A DNA stretch of 64,000 nt from Auanema rhodensis (GCA_964057225.1 OZ059894.1:11790131-11854130); one strand, 5' to 3'; counted from the first letter of the stretch, positions 1 to 8,401 are shown. Numbers and translations: made by a program. The notes: a model not told the origin generated them from the sequence alone.

Positions 1-3000
1 AAAGAAACAAAAGACAAAAATAAGTAATACAAAAAGTAAATACATTACAATCAAATCACAAACAAGTCAATTGATAATTTCTTCTTCATATTGCCTTACA
101 CCAGAAACATGTTCCACGTAGATATTCCTGGCCCACTTGATGGTATCGGCGACGACGAGCTTCTCCATTAGCCGGTTGTAGTGGCTGCTGATCTTGAGTG
201 ATCGGAGGGCTTGTCCGTTGAGCGGGTCCATAGTTCCAAGCATTCCTACGACATATGCTTCTACACTAGTCTTATAACCAAGACATTGGTATTGGCTGGC
301 TATGTCAGCATATTTCCTCTCCTTTATCATACGCGCGGCTATCATGGCTTGACGGCGGTTTTCATAGCTCACTGTAACATCAACGATACTACAGTGTTTT
401 GCGTCATGATCGACCACTACTATGTCAGGTCGGAGTGTACTATTAATGCCAGGAAGAGGCTGGTTAGTGTAAACTTCTCCGTTTTTAGGCTCTGGCAGGG
501 CTTTGATAAGACGGTCCACGATGTTGTTGTGGCGGAGTTGGATTGCTCTCGTGTGAGAGTGGCAGTGTCCAAGAACATGTGCAGCAGTTTCGTTGGAGTA
601 ACTACACCTGCGGCACTGTTTGTTTCCTTCTCCGTGTCTTCTACAGCCATTGAGCTGGAGAGTATTGAGTCGAGCCTTGTGGATGAATCGCCAATCAGCA
701 AACCGTATGAAATCTCCCTTCGCCATAAAGTGATTGGACGCTTTGTTGAGCATTGTGACATCAAAGACTTTCCCTTGATCCGGTTTTTGAAGAAGGATCC
801 GAAGGTCTTTCAGCCATAATGCACGTCGCAGGCTTCTGTGGCATAGTGAAGGTGTTAACAGTTGGTTGTTTAGATTGAGTTCTAAACCACTTTCGAGGCA
901 TGTCCAGTTAGCGTTGATGAGTTTCTTGAGTTGACGCATCGCTACTCTTACTCTAGTCCAGATGGAGGAAACATCAGATGTTTCGGTGTCGAAAATGCCA
1001 TCAACGGAACCGTTGTAATATGCAGCTGTCTCATCGTTACTGGCTTGACGTTTAATCCTTTTTGATGCTACTTTTTTTGAGTCTTGATGCGCAATATCAG
1101 CTACTACAAGATCAGATGACTTCAAAAGTTGGTAGGCATGAGTGACTTCACAGACGTCTGACAGGTGTTGGAGTCGAGAGAGACCAAGTCCGCCGTAGTT
1201 AGTTGGCAGGTAGATTGGTTCAGCACTGGCGTTTGGAGGATAGTGCATCCATCTACGGGCACAGCGTTTGAGTTCTTTGTCAAAGGCGACTAGTTTACTC
1301 TTTGGGACGTGGCCATTCGTCATATGAAAATTAAGGCAGGGCATCAGGAAGGTGCGTACTGCGTCAGCTTTCTGCCATTCAGCAAGTAAGGATTTGTCAA
1401 TTTTTTCCAAGTGTTGACTCATAATATTCACTGTTGGAACCGCAGACTTATGTAAATGCATTCCAGTAGGGATTCCCAGGTGGGAGTAGCTGTCGAATTT
1501 GCTGAGAGCGGGTAGAGAGGAGCTCTGTAGCATGTATGAGGCTGTTGATATTTTCCCTTTGTCGATCGTCAAGGTGGCGCATTTCGCTGGTTTGAAGGTC
1601 AAGCCTGTGAAATTAGCCGCATTTGATGCTGCGTCCAACATTTTCTGTAGATCTTCTGATGATGAGGAGACCAGGGCAAGGTCATCGGCGTACGCTAGCA
1701 CAGCGATGTTGTGGTTGTGTAGCTTATAGCCAGTAGAGGATTCCAAGATGGTTTTAATTAGAGGTTCAATGGCAAGGTTGAACAGGATCGGAGATAGTGG
1801 GGATCCTTGTAACACACCTGCATGAACTGGAATGGTCGATGTGAGTCCGGAGCCTGTCTGGATTCTTGTAGAGGCATCTGTGTATAGAGCTCGTACTCGG
1901 GATATTGAGGCTTCAGCCACTCCTGACCATCTTAGAACGTCTAGCAGAGTTTCGTGTGGCAGCGATCCAAAAGCGTTTGCGAGATCAAGCCAAGCAATTG
2001 CAATTTTCTCACGTTTACGTTTAGCGTCCGCAATGGTACTTTGCAACATAAAGTTGTGTTCCATGCATCCAGCTTTGGCCACAAAGCCCTTTTGGGAGGG
2101 AGAAAGTCTTTTTTCTGCTCTTGCCCATGTTAGCAGTCGATGCGTAAGACAAGCTGAGTACGTCTTACCAATTGTGCACGAAAGTGCTATTGGTCGCCAG
2201 TTGTTAATGTCAGCTTTATCACCTTTCTTATGGATGAGGACGGTGGTCGACTCTTTCCAGGAAAAAGGGATGTGTCCTAGCTTGTGTACGGTGTTAAATA
2301 TCGCTGCTAATATGTGACCTCCTTGGTCAAATTTCTTCCAGTGCGAGTATCGAAGTCCATCAGCTCCTGGAGCCGTATCGCTGCAACGTCGTATGCGTTC
2401 CCAGACTTCCAAAGGGGTGAAAACACCTTCTAATGGGTCGGTACTAGCTGGCAAATCCGGTCTGGTGACTGTGATGGGGAGGGCTGGGCCTTGACTGCTG
2501 TGAACAGAAAGGAAATGTTTTTCAACCTCTGCAGATGGTATGGTGCAGGTTTCACTTTGTTCTCCGAGCAGTTGTCGAAAGGCTTTCTTCTTGTTGGCCC
2601 TCCAGAGCTTCTGGAGCTTCATCGCCTGGGTTTTTTGGTCTTCCTCAGGTTGTGTGTGTGGTCGGCGCCTTTGTCGGAAGTTGGGAACTTTGATCATAAT
2701 GTCAAGAGACTTTCTGATTGCGTCTACCAACTCTTCCAGGACCTGCTCGAGCTCACTTTTGCACACAACCTTTTTAATTCTATCCACCCAAGTATTTTCA
2801 GAGTTTCTATTCGGATCAGGGTCGGCAAAAAATGGTTCTGTACTCGAAACCCTGATCTCGTTGAATATTTCACTCTCTCGCGGAAGGGGGGAAACTTCGG
2901 CCTCTGGGGACAAGTCCAGAATTGGGGCCTCAAACAAGCGTACCGTTGATGGAGATCCTTGTTCCTGTCCACTGGATGATGTTTCCTCCATTGTACGCTC

Positions 3001-3397
3001 CTCCACGGGCGGGGTGGTCGTCCTTGTGCCTGGTGGCCGGGTGTTCCTGATCCTCCGCAATATAGGGCGGGAACTGGGCTCTCTCGGAGATAGAGGTGAG
3101 ATCACCACAGTTTCCTCTATGATGCGGAGGCATCCTTCAGCTTTTTTCTGATGGCTTTTAACGGCCTTCAGATTGCTGGTGAGGCCACAGGCACGGCACT
3201 CAAATTCTACTCCGACCTCATGTTCTCTCCGAAGATGGCGGACGAGACCATTGTGGTCTGAGTAGGATCGCGGAATAGGAGCGCAGATTGAACAAGAAAA
3301 AGGGCTCTGAAGAGGCACCTTTAGCTTGTAAAGCCCTTGCTCCATCTCTAGCAGATCTAAAGACTTACGTAGTACAGTTGCAATATCGATTTAGCCA
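1..3397 (-). mobile_element. Utopia-like U2-targeted non-LTR retrotransposon, copy A (3' end outside window)
   Basis: The element lies in the same orientation as U2 and is inserted in a U2 gene. Its 5' end is at 3397, where U2 sequence (nt 96 downwards) resumes. The 52-base 5' leader (3346-3397) and the intact ORF at 67-3345 are present. The left edge of the window cuts the 3' UTR, so the 3' junction is not visible. The 5' junction is identical to that of complete copy C. It differs from C at about 18 of 1092 residues and by small changes at the start of the 3' UTR, so it is a distinct, slightly older or separate subfamily copy. Assignment to Utopia rests on the U2 target plus the RLE-type architecture; no phylogeny was run. 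Confidence 0.9.
67..3345 (-). CDS. Retrotransposon polyprotein: zinc fingers, reverse transcriptase, restriction-like endonuclease (copy A)
   Basis: The 1092-residue single ORF is uninterrupted. A C2H2 finger (C18, C21, H37, H42) and a C2HC finger (C50, C53, H65, C72) at the N terminus probably bind target DNA. A proline/serine-rich linker follows (about 80-160), then the pre-RT block LWRANKKKAFRQLL (248-261). The reverse transcriptase spans roughly 300-640 and carries TAPGADGLRYSHW (324-336), the motif A aspartate (D454 in WLDLANAF), QGSPLSP (513-519) and the catalytic YADD (552-555). A CCHC knuckle (C911, C914, H923, C928) precedes an RLE signature RPD(X14)D at 972-989. In R2/NeSL-type elements this protein nicks the target and primes cDNA synthesis from the nick. 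The start codon is the first ATG in frame; an in-frame TAA lies just inside the element's 5' end. No RNase H, APE endonuclease or Ulp1 protease domain was seen. All catalytic motifs are intact, so it may be active. Confidence 0.93.
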   Translation of the reverse strand: MEQGLYKLKVPLQSPFSCSICAPIPRSYSDHNGLVRHLRREHEVGVEFECRACGLTSNLKAVKSHQKKAEGCLRIIEETVVISPLSPREPSSRPILRRIRNTRPPGTRTTTPPVEERTMEETSSSGQEQGSPSTVRLFEAPILDLSPEAEVSPLPRESEIFNEIRVSSTEPFFADPDPNRNSENTWVDRIKKVVCKSELEQVLEELVDAIRKSLDIMIKVPNFRQRRRPHTQPEEDQKTQAMKLQKLWRANKKKAFRQLLGEQSETCTIPSAEVEKHFLSVHSSQGPALPITVTRPDLPASTDPLEGVFTPLEVWERIRRCSDTAPGADGLRYSHWKKFDQGGHILAAIFNTVHKLGHIPFSWKESTTVLIHKKGDKADINNWRPIALSCTIGKTYSACLTHRLLTWARAEKRLSPSQKGFVAKAGCMEHNFMLQSTIADAKRKREKIAIAWLDLANAFGSLPHETLLDVLRWSGVAEASISRVRALYTDASTRIQTGSGLTSTIPVHAGVLQGSPLSPILFNLAIEPLIKTILESSTGYKLHNHNIAVLAYADDLALVSSSSEDLQKMLDAASNAANFTGLTFKPAKCATLTIDKGKISTASYMLQSSSLPALSKFDSYSHLGIPTGMHLHKSAVPTVNIMSQHLEKIDKSLLAEWQKADAVRTFLMPCLNFHMTNGHVPKSKLVAFDKELKRCARRWMHYPPNASAEPIYLPTNYGGLGLSRLQHLSDVCEVTHAYQLLKSSDLVVADIAHQDSKKVASKRIKRQASNDETAAYYNGSVDGIFDTETSDVSSIWTRVRVAMRQLKKLINANWTCLESGLELNLNNQLLTPSLCHRSLRRALWLKDLRILLQKPDQGKVFDVTMLNKASNHFMAKGDFIRFADWRFIHKARLNTLQLNGCRRHGEGNKQCRRCSYSNETAAHVLGHCHSHTRAIQLRHNNIVDRLIKALPEPKNGEVYTNQPLPGINSTLRPDIVVVDHDAKHCSIVDVTVSYENRRQAMIAARMIKERKYADIASQYQCLGYKTSVEAYVVGMLGTMDPLNGQALRSLKISSHYNRLMEKLVVADTIKWARNIYVEHVSGVRQYEEEIIN

Positions 3398-3456
3398 TTA
3401 ACCTTATTGTGAACCAATGGAACACATATCGAAGGTTAATTCGATAAGAACGATTA
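3398..3456. repeat. Target-site duplication, right copy, element A (59 bp)
   Basis: This is U2 nt 96 to 38. It is the same 59-bp segment that flanks copy C on both sides. The left partner lies outside the window. Confidence 0.75.
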
Positions 3457-3492
3457 CTACACTTTGATCTTAGCCAAAAGGCCGAGAAGCGA
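3398..3492 (-). pseudogene. U2: U2 snRNA 5' fragment upstream of element A (nt 2-96)
   Basis: This is the 5' part of a U2 gene split by copy A. It keeps stem-loop I and GTAGTA but stops at nt 96, before the Sm site. Its first base and the whole U2 promoter are gone: nt 2 is joined directly to the spacer base that normally follows the (TA)n tract and its CAA. The 5S pair normally found to the right is also missing. Confidence 0.9.
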
Positions 3493-3565
3493 CAGTAAAA
3501 AGTCCAATCAAGAGAGAAATTTTTTCAACACATAGTTGTTTTTTTTTTAAATATCATTGTTTTTC

Positions 3566-3645
3566 CTCATAACTCGGTTTAAACTCGTTCTAACCCGTTG
3601 AAATACGTCTAGAAAGTCTTTATAACATGCATATGTATGATAGAA
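3566..3645. repeat. Diverged spacer duplication, copy 1
   Basis: It shares CTCAT(A/T)ACTCG, the GTTGAAATACGTCT block, then ACATGCATATG and ATAGAA with 4153-4262, in the same order and orientation. The second copy carries about 30 extra bases. It is present in every unit. Confidence 0.6.
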
Positions 3646-3733
3646 CTTCATATTTATTGTAATAGAAAATTTTATTTTCAGACGTCTTGGTTAACAATGA
3701 TATGTTTTACCCCCTTATAATTTTTATCATAAT

Positions 3734-3749
3734 GTTCCTTATACGGAAC
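3734..3749. other. Perfect hairpin in spacer
   Basis: A GTTCC / GGAAC stem of 5 bp closes a 6-base loop. It is repeated in all units except that the unit-3 version has a G-to-A change in the stem (at about 12980). Function is unknown. Confidence 0.4.
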
Positions 3750-3958
3750 GCTCAATGAAACTTGCTTCCAGAAAAATTTCTTTCTATTTTTTCTTCATAT
3801 GTACGTAGATACTATAGAGAACTATGATAGAAAACTTTAACATTCACGAAATCATCATTTCTCATTACGCTACGGAGGTTTAAAAAGCTGTGTTTTACCT
3901 TATAATAGACCGGAAAACCCTTGTGTTAAAACTGGACCGTTTTTACACATATAAAAAT

Positions 3959-3974
3959 GTCCCGTATTCGGGAC
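3959..3974. other. Perfect hairpin in spacer
   Basis: A GTCCCG / CGGGAC stem of 6 bp closes a 4-base loop and stands out as a GC-rich island in AT-rich sequence. It is present in every unit. It could be a structural element of an unrecognised small RNA or mere chance. Confidence 0.4.
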
Positions 3975-4152
3975 CCTAATGTAACTTTTGATTCCCTATA
4001 TTTTTTTTCATGAAATTTACAATCTACTGTAGAAAGAAGAATTATTTTTATAAAAACTGTAAATTTTTGAAAAATGAAAACAAAACGAAAACAAAAACAA
4101 CTTTTTTTTGAACATTTTCTCACACAAGGGTCCCCCCTTACCTACTTTTTTT

Positions 4153-4262
4153 CTCATTACTCGTTTCAACCTCATCCGATCACTCTGCAAACATGTTTAA
4201 TCGTTCTAACTTGTTGAAATACGTCTTAAAAGTCTAAACAACATGCATATGCATAATAGAAA
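4153..4262. repeat. Diverged spacer duplication, copy 2
   Basis: This is the partner of 3566-3645. It lies about 590 bases to the right and is longer by an insertion around CATCCGATCACTCTGC. Confidence 0.6.
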
Positions 4263-4316
4263 CCACCCGAATAGGCCCCCACGCACTAAACGAGATATAT
4301 ACATTACCAGTATAGT

Positions 4317-4358
4317 AATAGAACACATATTGAAGATTAATTCGATAAGAACAATTTA
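4317..4358 (-). pseudogene. U2 snRNA relic (nt 38-78) in the spacer
   Basis: The segment matches U2 nt 38-78 with four transitions and one inserted T. Its U2 similarity stops exactly at nt 38, the retrotransposon integration point. The same relic starts (at the GAACAC block) at 4321, 6802, 9231, 13555, 16034, 18513, 20994, 27267, 29750, 32233, 34720, 37199, 39680, 42144, 44616, 47455, 50217, 52696, 55179, 57645, 60122 and 62609. It may be an old target-site duplication whose element has decayed. Confidence 0.75.
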
Positions 4359-4671
4359 TTGACGTAGAGAATGTTTGTTCCGAAAAACTACAATATTAAA
4401 CTATAAAAGTAACAAAAGCGTAGAGGCAGCAAAGACATGAATAAACATAAATGTAAATACAGAATTACCAGGTAGTACATAAGTATGACAAAAAATTATA
4501 AGAAAGCCATGAAAATAGAAGGTTTGTGAACAAATGAGAGGTACATCTTTGATCGTATAGTCATTTCTAAACCGTTCGTATGCTGCAGCATCGTCATAAG
4601 CGTCACTCAAGTTGAATTTCCATGTGTACTACACGATTTTCATTCTTATTGTTACATTCTTTCCCTGAGGG

Positions 4672-4857
4672 AATGGGCCGTTCCCGCCAGCAGTGCAAGA
4701 GCGGGTCGACCCGTGAGGTGGAGCTAGCAAGCCAGCATCTACCTCAAGTCTCAAAAATCGGTTAACCTTATTGTGAACCAATGGAACACATATCGAAGGT
4801 TAATTCGATAAGAACGATTACTACACTTTGATCTTAGCCAAAAGGCCGAGAAGCGAT
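4672..4857 (-). ncRNA. U2: U2 snRNA, unit 1 (intact)
   Basis: U2 is the spliceosomal snRNA that pairs with the intron branch point. The 5' end ATCGCTTCTCGGCC is the near-invariant U2 start. Stem-loop I spans about nt 7-26, branch-point recognition GTAGTA is nt 34-39, and TTCTTATC begins the stem-loop II region. The Sm site GATTTTTGA is nt 99-107. Stem-loop III follows (GAGGT...ACCTC), then stem-loop IV (CCCGC...GCGGG), with the 3' end placed near CGGCCCATT. The length of 186 is close to the usual 188. The 5' end is firm; the 3' end is accurate to a few bases. The promoter should lie to the right (4858-4950). Confidence 0.96.
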
Positions 4858-5299
4858 ACAGCATAGCCATGAGTATCAAAGACATCAAGCAAATGTATCG
4901 TACTTGTTACGAGTGCACTCTCTCATTTGAATATAAAAGTGTGGTTTGACAATCTTGACTGTACAGGTCATAAATGGCTCATATAAACTGTGGATTTACT
5001 CAACTTTTGGACTTATTTTTTTCTTATTCGAAGCGCTGCACTTTTTTCTATTCTTTTTATTCAAATACTTGTATATAGTTTTATATGTACGGTTGCAAAG
5101 TTTCCGAATATTTTATATATTTTTATACAATAATTAGGAGAAGGTTAATACAATGAAATCTCCCAACTTTACAGTGTTTGTATTGCTTACAGTATCTAGA
5201 ACAACCACTCTTGTAATATTAGAGCACATATCAATCAACAACTTTTTCTAGTTATCAAAGCTTTTTTATTTCTTCAAGATATTTCAAATAAAATATAAA
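4858..5299. other. Spacer between U2 and 5S-a with presumed U2 promoter (representative)
   Basis: This 442-base AT-rich spacer is repeated in each unit. It contains the presumed U2 promoter next to U2. A plus-strand ORF of 63 codons rich in F, L and Y is judged spurious. Its right half is the flank of the 5S subrepeat, similar to the 5S-a/5S-b spacer. Confidence 0.75.
4911..4920 (-). promoter_or_regulatory. Putative U2 upstream element (10-bp palindrome)
   Basis: GAGTGCACTC is a perfect palindrome 54-63 bases upstream of the U2 start, where metazoan snRNA genes carry their proximal sequence element. A TATATT stretch lies a little further upstream. It occurs at the same offset right of every U2 5' end except the deleted locus at 3492. 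Assignment rests on position only. Confidence 0.35.
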
Positions 5300-5418
5300 A
5301 GCTTACGACACCCGGGATTCCCAAGCCGTCTCCGATCCAAGTACTAACCGGGCCCAACGTTGCTTGACTTGCCAGATCGGACGGGATGGCGTACTTTCAA
5401 CGTGGTATGGTCGTAAGC
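5300..5418 (-). rRNA. 5S rRNA, unit 1 copy a
   Basis: This is the 5S RNA of the large ribosomal subunit, transcribed by RNA polymerase III. The 119-base minus-strand sequence begins GCTTACGACCATACC and ends GTCGTAAGCT, giving a perfect 9-bp terminal helix. Internal promoter blocks are visible: an A box around AAGCAACGTTGGGC, GGTTAGTACTTGG, and a C box GGATCGGAGACGG. Transcription would stop in the T-runs just after the 3' end (TTTT at 5297-5300 and 5290-5293 on the minus strand). Confidence 0.97.
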
Positions 5419-5659
5419 AATGTTATATTCTTCATTATCAGTTATATCACTCTAAATCTTGTTGTTAATAGTTAGGACCACAAAGAAAACAACAGGAACA
5501 GTAACAAATGAAATGCCCAAACTTTACAGTGTTCGAGTTATTTACAGTATCTAAGACTACCTCTGTCGTGTTATTAGAGCAAACATTCGATTAACAACAA
5601 CTTTTTTTTAGTTATCAAAGCTTTTTTATTTCTTCAAAAAATTTCAAATAAAATATAAA
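5419..5659. other. 5S-a/5S-b spacer (representative)
   Basis: This 241-base spacer shows no gene. Its right part resembles the sequence left of 5S-a (ACTTTACAGTGTT, then AGTTATCAAAGC, then TTTCAAATAAAATAT), so the 5S genes sit on an old subrepeat of about 360 bp. Confidence 0.8.
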
Positions 5660-5778
5660 AGCTTACGACACCCGGGATTCCCAAGCCGTCTCCGATCCAA
5701 GTACTAACCGGGCCCAACGTTGCTTGACTTGCCAGATCGGACGGGATGGCGTACTTTCAACGTGGTATGGTCGTAAGC
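5660..5778 (-). rRNA. 5S rRNA, unit 1 copy b
   Basis: The coding sequence is the same as copy a. It is told apart by its flanks: CAAAAAATTTC on the left instead of CAAGATATTTC, and TGTCATATTC on the right instead of TGTTATATTC. Confidence 0.97.
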
Positions 5779-5920
5779 AATGTCATATTCTTCATTATCA
5801 GTTATATCACTCTAAATCTTGTTGTTAATAGATACGACCACAAAGAAAACAACAGGAACAGTAACAATAACAAAAAAAATTTTTTTTTCACCTATGTGTC
5901 TAAAGGTTAGCCATGTATCC

Positions 5921-5972
<52 letters not shown>

Positions 5973-7152
5973 ACAGTAAAAAGTCCAATCAAGAGAGAAA
6001 TTTTTTCAACACATAGTTGTTTTTTTTTTAAATATCATTGTTTTTCCTCATAACTCGGTTTAAACTCGTTCTAACCCGTTGAAATACGTCTAGAAAGTCT
6101 TTATAACATGCATATGTATGATAGAACTTCATATTTATTGTAATAGAAAATTTTATTTTCAGACGTCTTGGTTAACAATGATATGTTTTACCCCCTTATA
6201 ATTTTTATCATAATGTTCCTTATACGGAACGCTCAATGAAACTTGCTTCCAGAAAAATTTCTTTCTATTTTTTCTTCATATGTACGTAGATACTATAGAG
6301 AACTATGATAGAAAACTTTAACATTCACGAAATCATCATTTCTCATTACGCTACGGAGGTTTAAAAAGCTGTGTTTTACCTTATAATAGACCGGAAAACC
6401 CTTGTGTTAAAACTGGACCGTTTTTACACATATAAAAATGTCCCGTATTCGGGACCCTAATGTAACTTTTGATTCCCTATATTTTTTTTCATGAAATTTA
6501 CAATCTACTGTAGAAAGAAGAATTATTTTTATAAAAACTGTAAATTTTTGAAAAATGAAAACAAAACGAAAACAAAAACAACTTTTTTTTGAACATTTTC
6601 TCACACAAGGGTCCCCCCTTACCTACTTTTTTTCTCATTACTCGTTTCAACCTCATCCGATCACTCTGCAAACATGTTTAATCGTTCTAACTTGTTGAAA
6701 TACGTCTTAAAAGTCTAAACAACATGCATATGCATAATAGAAACCACCCGAATAGGCCCCCACGCACTAAACGAGATATATACATTACCAGTATAGTAAT
6801 AGAACACATATTGAAGATTAATTCGATAAGAACAATTTATTGACGTAGAGAATGTTTGTTCCGAAAAACTACAATATTAAACTATAAAAGTAACAAAAGC
6901 GTAGAGGCAGCAAAGACATGAATAAACATAAATGTAAATACAGAATTACCAGGTAGTACATAAGTATGACAAAAAATTATAAGAAAGCCATGAAAATAGA
7001 AGGTTTGTGAACAAATGAGAGGTACATCTTTGATCGTATAGTCATTTCTAAACCGTTCGTATGCTGCAGCATCGTCATAAGCGTCACTCAAGTTGAATTT
7101 CCATGTGTACTACACGATTTTCATTCTTATTGTTACATTCTTTCCCTGAGGG
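5779..7152. other. Spacer from 5S-b to next U2 (representative)
   Basis: It starts with about 145 bases ending in the A/T run AAAAAAAATTTTTTTTT and the (TA)n tract. The rest is the same AT-rich spacer described at 3493-4671. No gene was recognised. The same layout follows every 5S-b. Confidence 0.8.
5924..5970. repeat. (TA)n microsatellite, unit 1, 47 bp
   Basis: Uninterrupted TA dinucleotide run between CCGTT and CAACAG. Confidence 0.98.
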
Positions 7153-7298
7153 AATAGGCCGTAGCTAGCAAGCCAGCATCTACCTCAAGTCTCAAAAATC
7201 GGTTAACCTTATTGTGAACCAATGGAACACATATCGAAGGTTAATTCGATAAGAACGATTACTACACTTTGATCTTAGCCAAAAGGCCGAGAAGCGAT
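7153..7298 (-). pseudogene. U2: U2 snRNA, unit 2, 40-base internal deletion
   Basis: nt 1-136 match the intact gene, including GTAGTA and the Sm site. nt 137-176 are missing, which removes the 3' arm of stem-loop III and nearly all of stem-loop IV, the binding site of U2A'/U2B''. A G-to-A change also lies next to the deletion. The promoter side is intact, so it may be transcribed, but it is unlikely to give a normal U2 snRNP. Confidence 0.9.
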
Positions 7299-7740
7299 AC
7301 AGCATAGCCATGAGTATCAAAGACATCAAGCAAATGTATCGTACTTGTTACGAGTGCACTCTCTCATTTGAATATAAAAGTGTGGTTTGACAATCTTGAC
7401 TGTACAGGTCATAAATGGCTCATATAAACTGTGGATTTACTCAACTTTTGGACTTATTTTTTTCTTATTCGAAGCGCTGCACTTTTTTCTATTCTTTTTA
7501 TTCAAATACTTGTATATAGTTTTATATGTACGGTTGCAAAGTTTCCGAATATTTTATATATTTTTATACAATAATTAGGAGAAGGTTAATACAATGAAAT
7601 CTCCCAACTTTACAGTGTTTGTATTGCTTACAGTATCTAGAACAACCACTCTTGTAATATTAGAGCACATATCAATCAACAACTTTTTCTAGTTATCAAA
7701 GCTTTTTTATTTCTTCAAGATATTTCAAATAAAATATAAA

Positions 7741-7859
7741 AGCTTACGACACCCGGGATTCCCAAGCCGTCTCCGATCCAAGTACTAACCGGGCCCAACG
7801 TTGCTTGACTTGCCAGATCGGACGGGATGGCGTACTTTCAACGTGGTATGGTCGTAAGC
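7741..7859 (-). rRNA. 5S rRNA, unit 2 copy a
   Basis: No difference from unit 1 copy a was noticed. Confidence 0.97.
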
Positions 7860-8100
7860 AATGTTATATTCTTCATTATCAGTTATATCACTCTAAATCT
7901 TGTTGTTAATAGTTAGGACCACAAAGAAAACAACAGGAACAGTAACAAATGAAATGCCCAAACTTTACAGTGTTCGAGTTATTTACAGTATCTAAGACTA
8001 CCTCTGTCGTGTTATTAGAGCAAACATTCGATTAACAACAACTTTTTTTTAGTTATCAAAGCTTTTTTATTTCTTCAAAAAATTTCAAATAAAATATAAA

Positions 8101-8219
8101 AGCTTACGACACCCGGGATTCCCAAGCCGTCTCCGATCCAAGTACTAACCGGGCCCAACGTTGCTTGACTTGCCAGATCGGACGGGATGGCGTACTTTCA
8201 ACGTGGTATGGTCGTAAGC
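8101..8219 (-). rRNA. 5S rRNA, unit 2 copy b
   Basis: No difference from unit 1 copy b was noticed. Confidence 0.97.
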
Positions 8220-8361
8220 AATGTCATATTCTTCATTATCAGTTATATCACTCTAAATCTTGTTGTTAATAGATACGACCACAAAGAAAACAACAGGAAC
8301 AGTAACAATAACAAAAAAAATTTTTTTTTCACCTATGTGTCTAAAGGTTAGCCATGTATCC

Positions 8362-8364
<3 letters not shown>

Positions 8365-8399
<35 letters not shown>
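8365..8399. repeat. (TA)n microsatellite, unit 2, 35 bp
   Basis: One of the shortest tracts. The T-run shortly to its right has a T-to-A change unique to this unit. Confidence 0.98.

Positions 8400-8401
<2 letters not shown>

Larger units (their letters stand above)
3493..4671. other. AT-rich intergenic spacer left of U2 (representative)
   Basis: This spacer recurs to the left of every U2 gene, there preceded by the (TA)n tract. No convincing gene is present. It holds a diverged direct duplication (3566-3645 and 4153-4262, both containing GTTGAAATACGTCT and ACATGCATATG), two perfect small hairpins (3734-3749 and 3959-3974), a U2-like relic (4317-4358) and two short ORFs on the minus strand of 65 and 69 codons. 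The ORFs resemble no known protein and are only 'conserved' because the units are homogenised. Confidence 0.8.

Noticed and set aside
211-819. 202-codon plus-strand ORF, also seen in copies B and C
   Set aside because: Antisense shadow of the retrotransposon ORF with no recognisable domain; the minus-strand frame carries all motifs.
2540-3151. 203-codon plus-strand ORF antisense to the zinc-finger/linker region
   Set aside because: Shadow frame of the retrotransposon protein.
3560-3620. GGTTTAAACTCG as a possible nematode spliced leader (SL1 begins GGTTTAATTACCC)
   Set aside because: Only the first seven bases agree, no donor follows at the right distance and no Sm site fits. No SL1-like sequence was seen on either strand of the unit.
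3926-4123. 65-codon minus-strand ORF repeated in all units
   Set aside because: Low-complexity, F/K-rich translation of AT-rich spacer crossing a hairpin; no start context or domain supports it.
4401-4610. 69-codon minus-strand ORF repeated in all 22 units
   Set aside because: Identity between units comes from array homogenisation. Its composition follows the AT-rich spacer, it matches no known family and it lies just downstream of the U2 3' end.
4946-5137. 63-codon plus-strand ORF repeated in all units
   Set aside because: Antisense to the presumed U2 promoter region, hydrophobic only because of T-rich sequence, with no other support.
5819-6016. Plus-strand ORF containing an (YI)n run
   Set aside because: It is a translation of the (TA)n microsatellite; its length changes with the tract.
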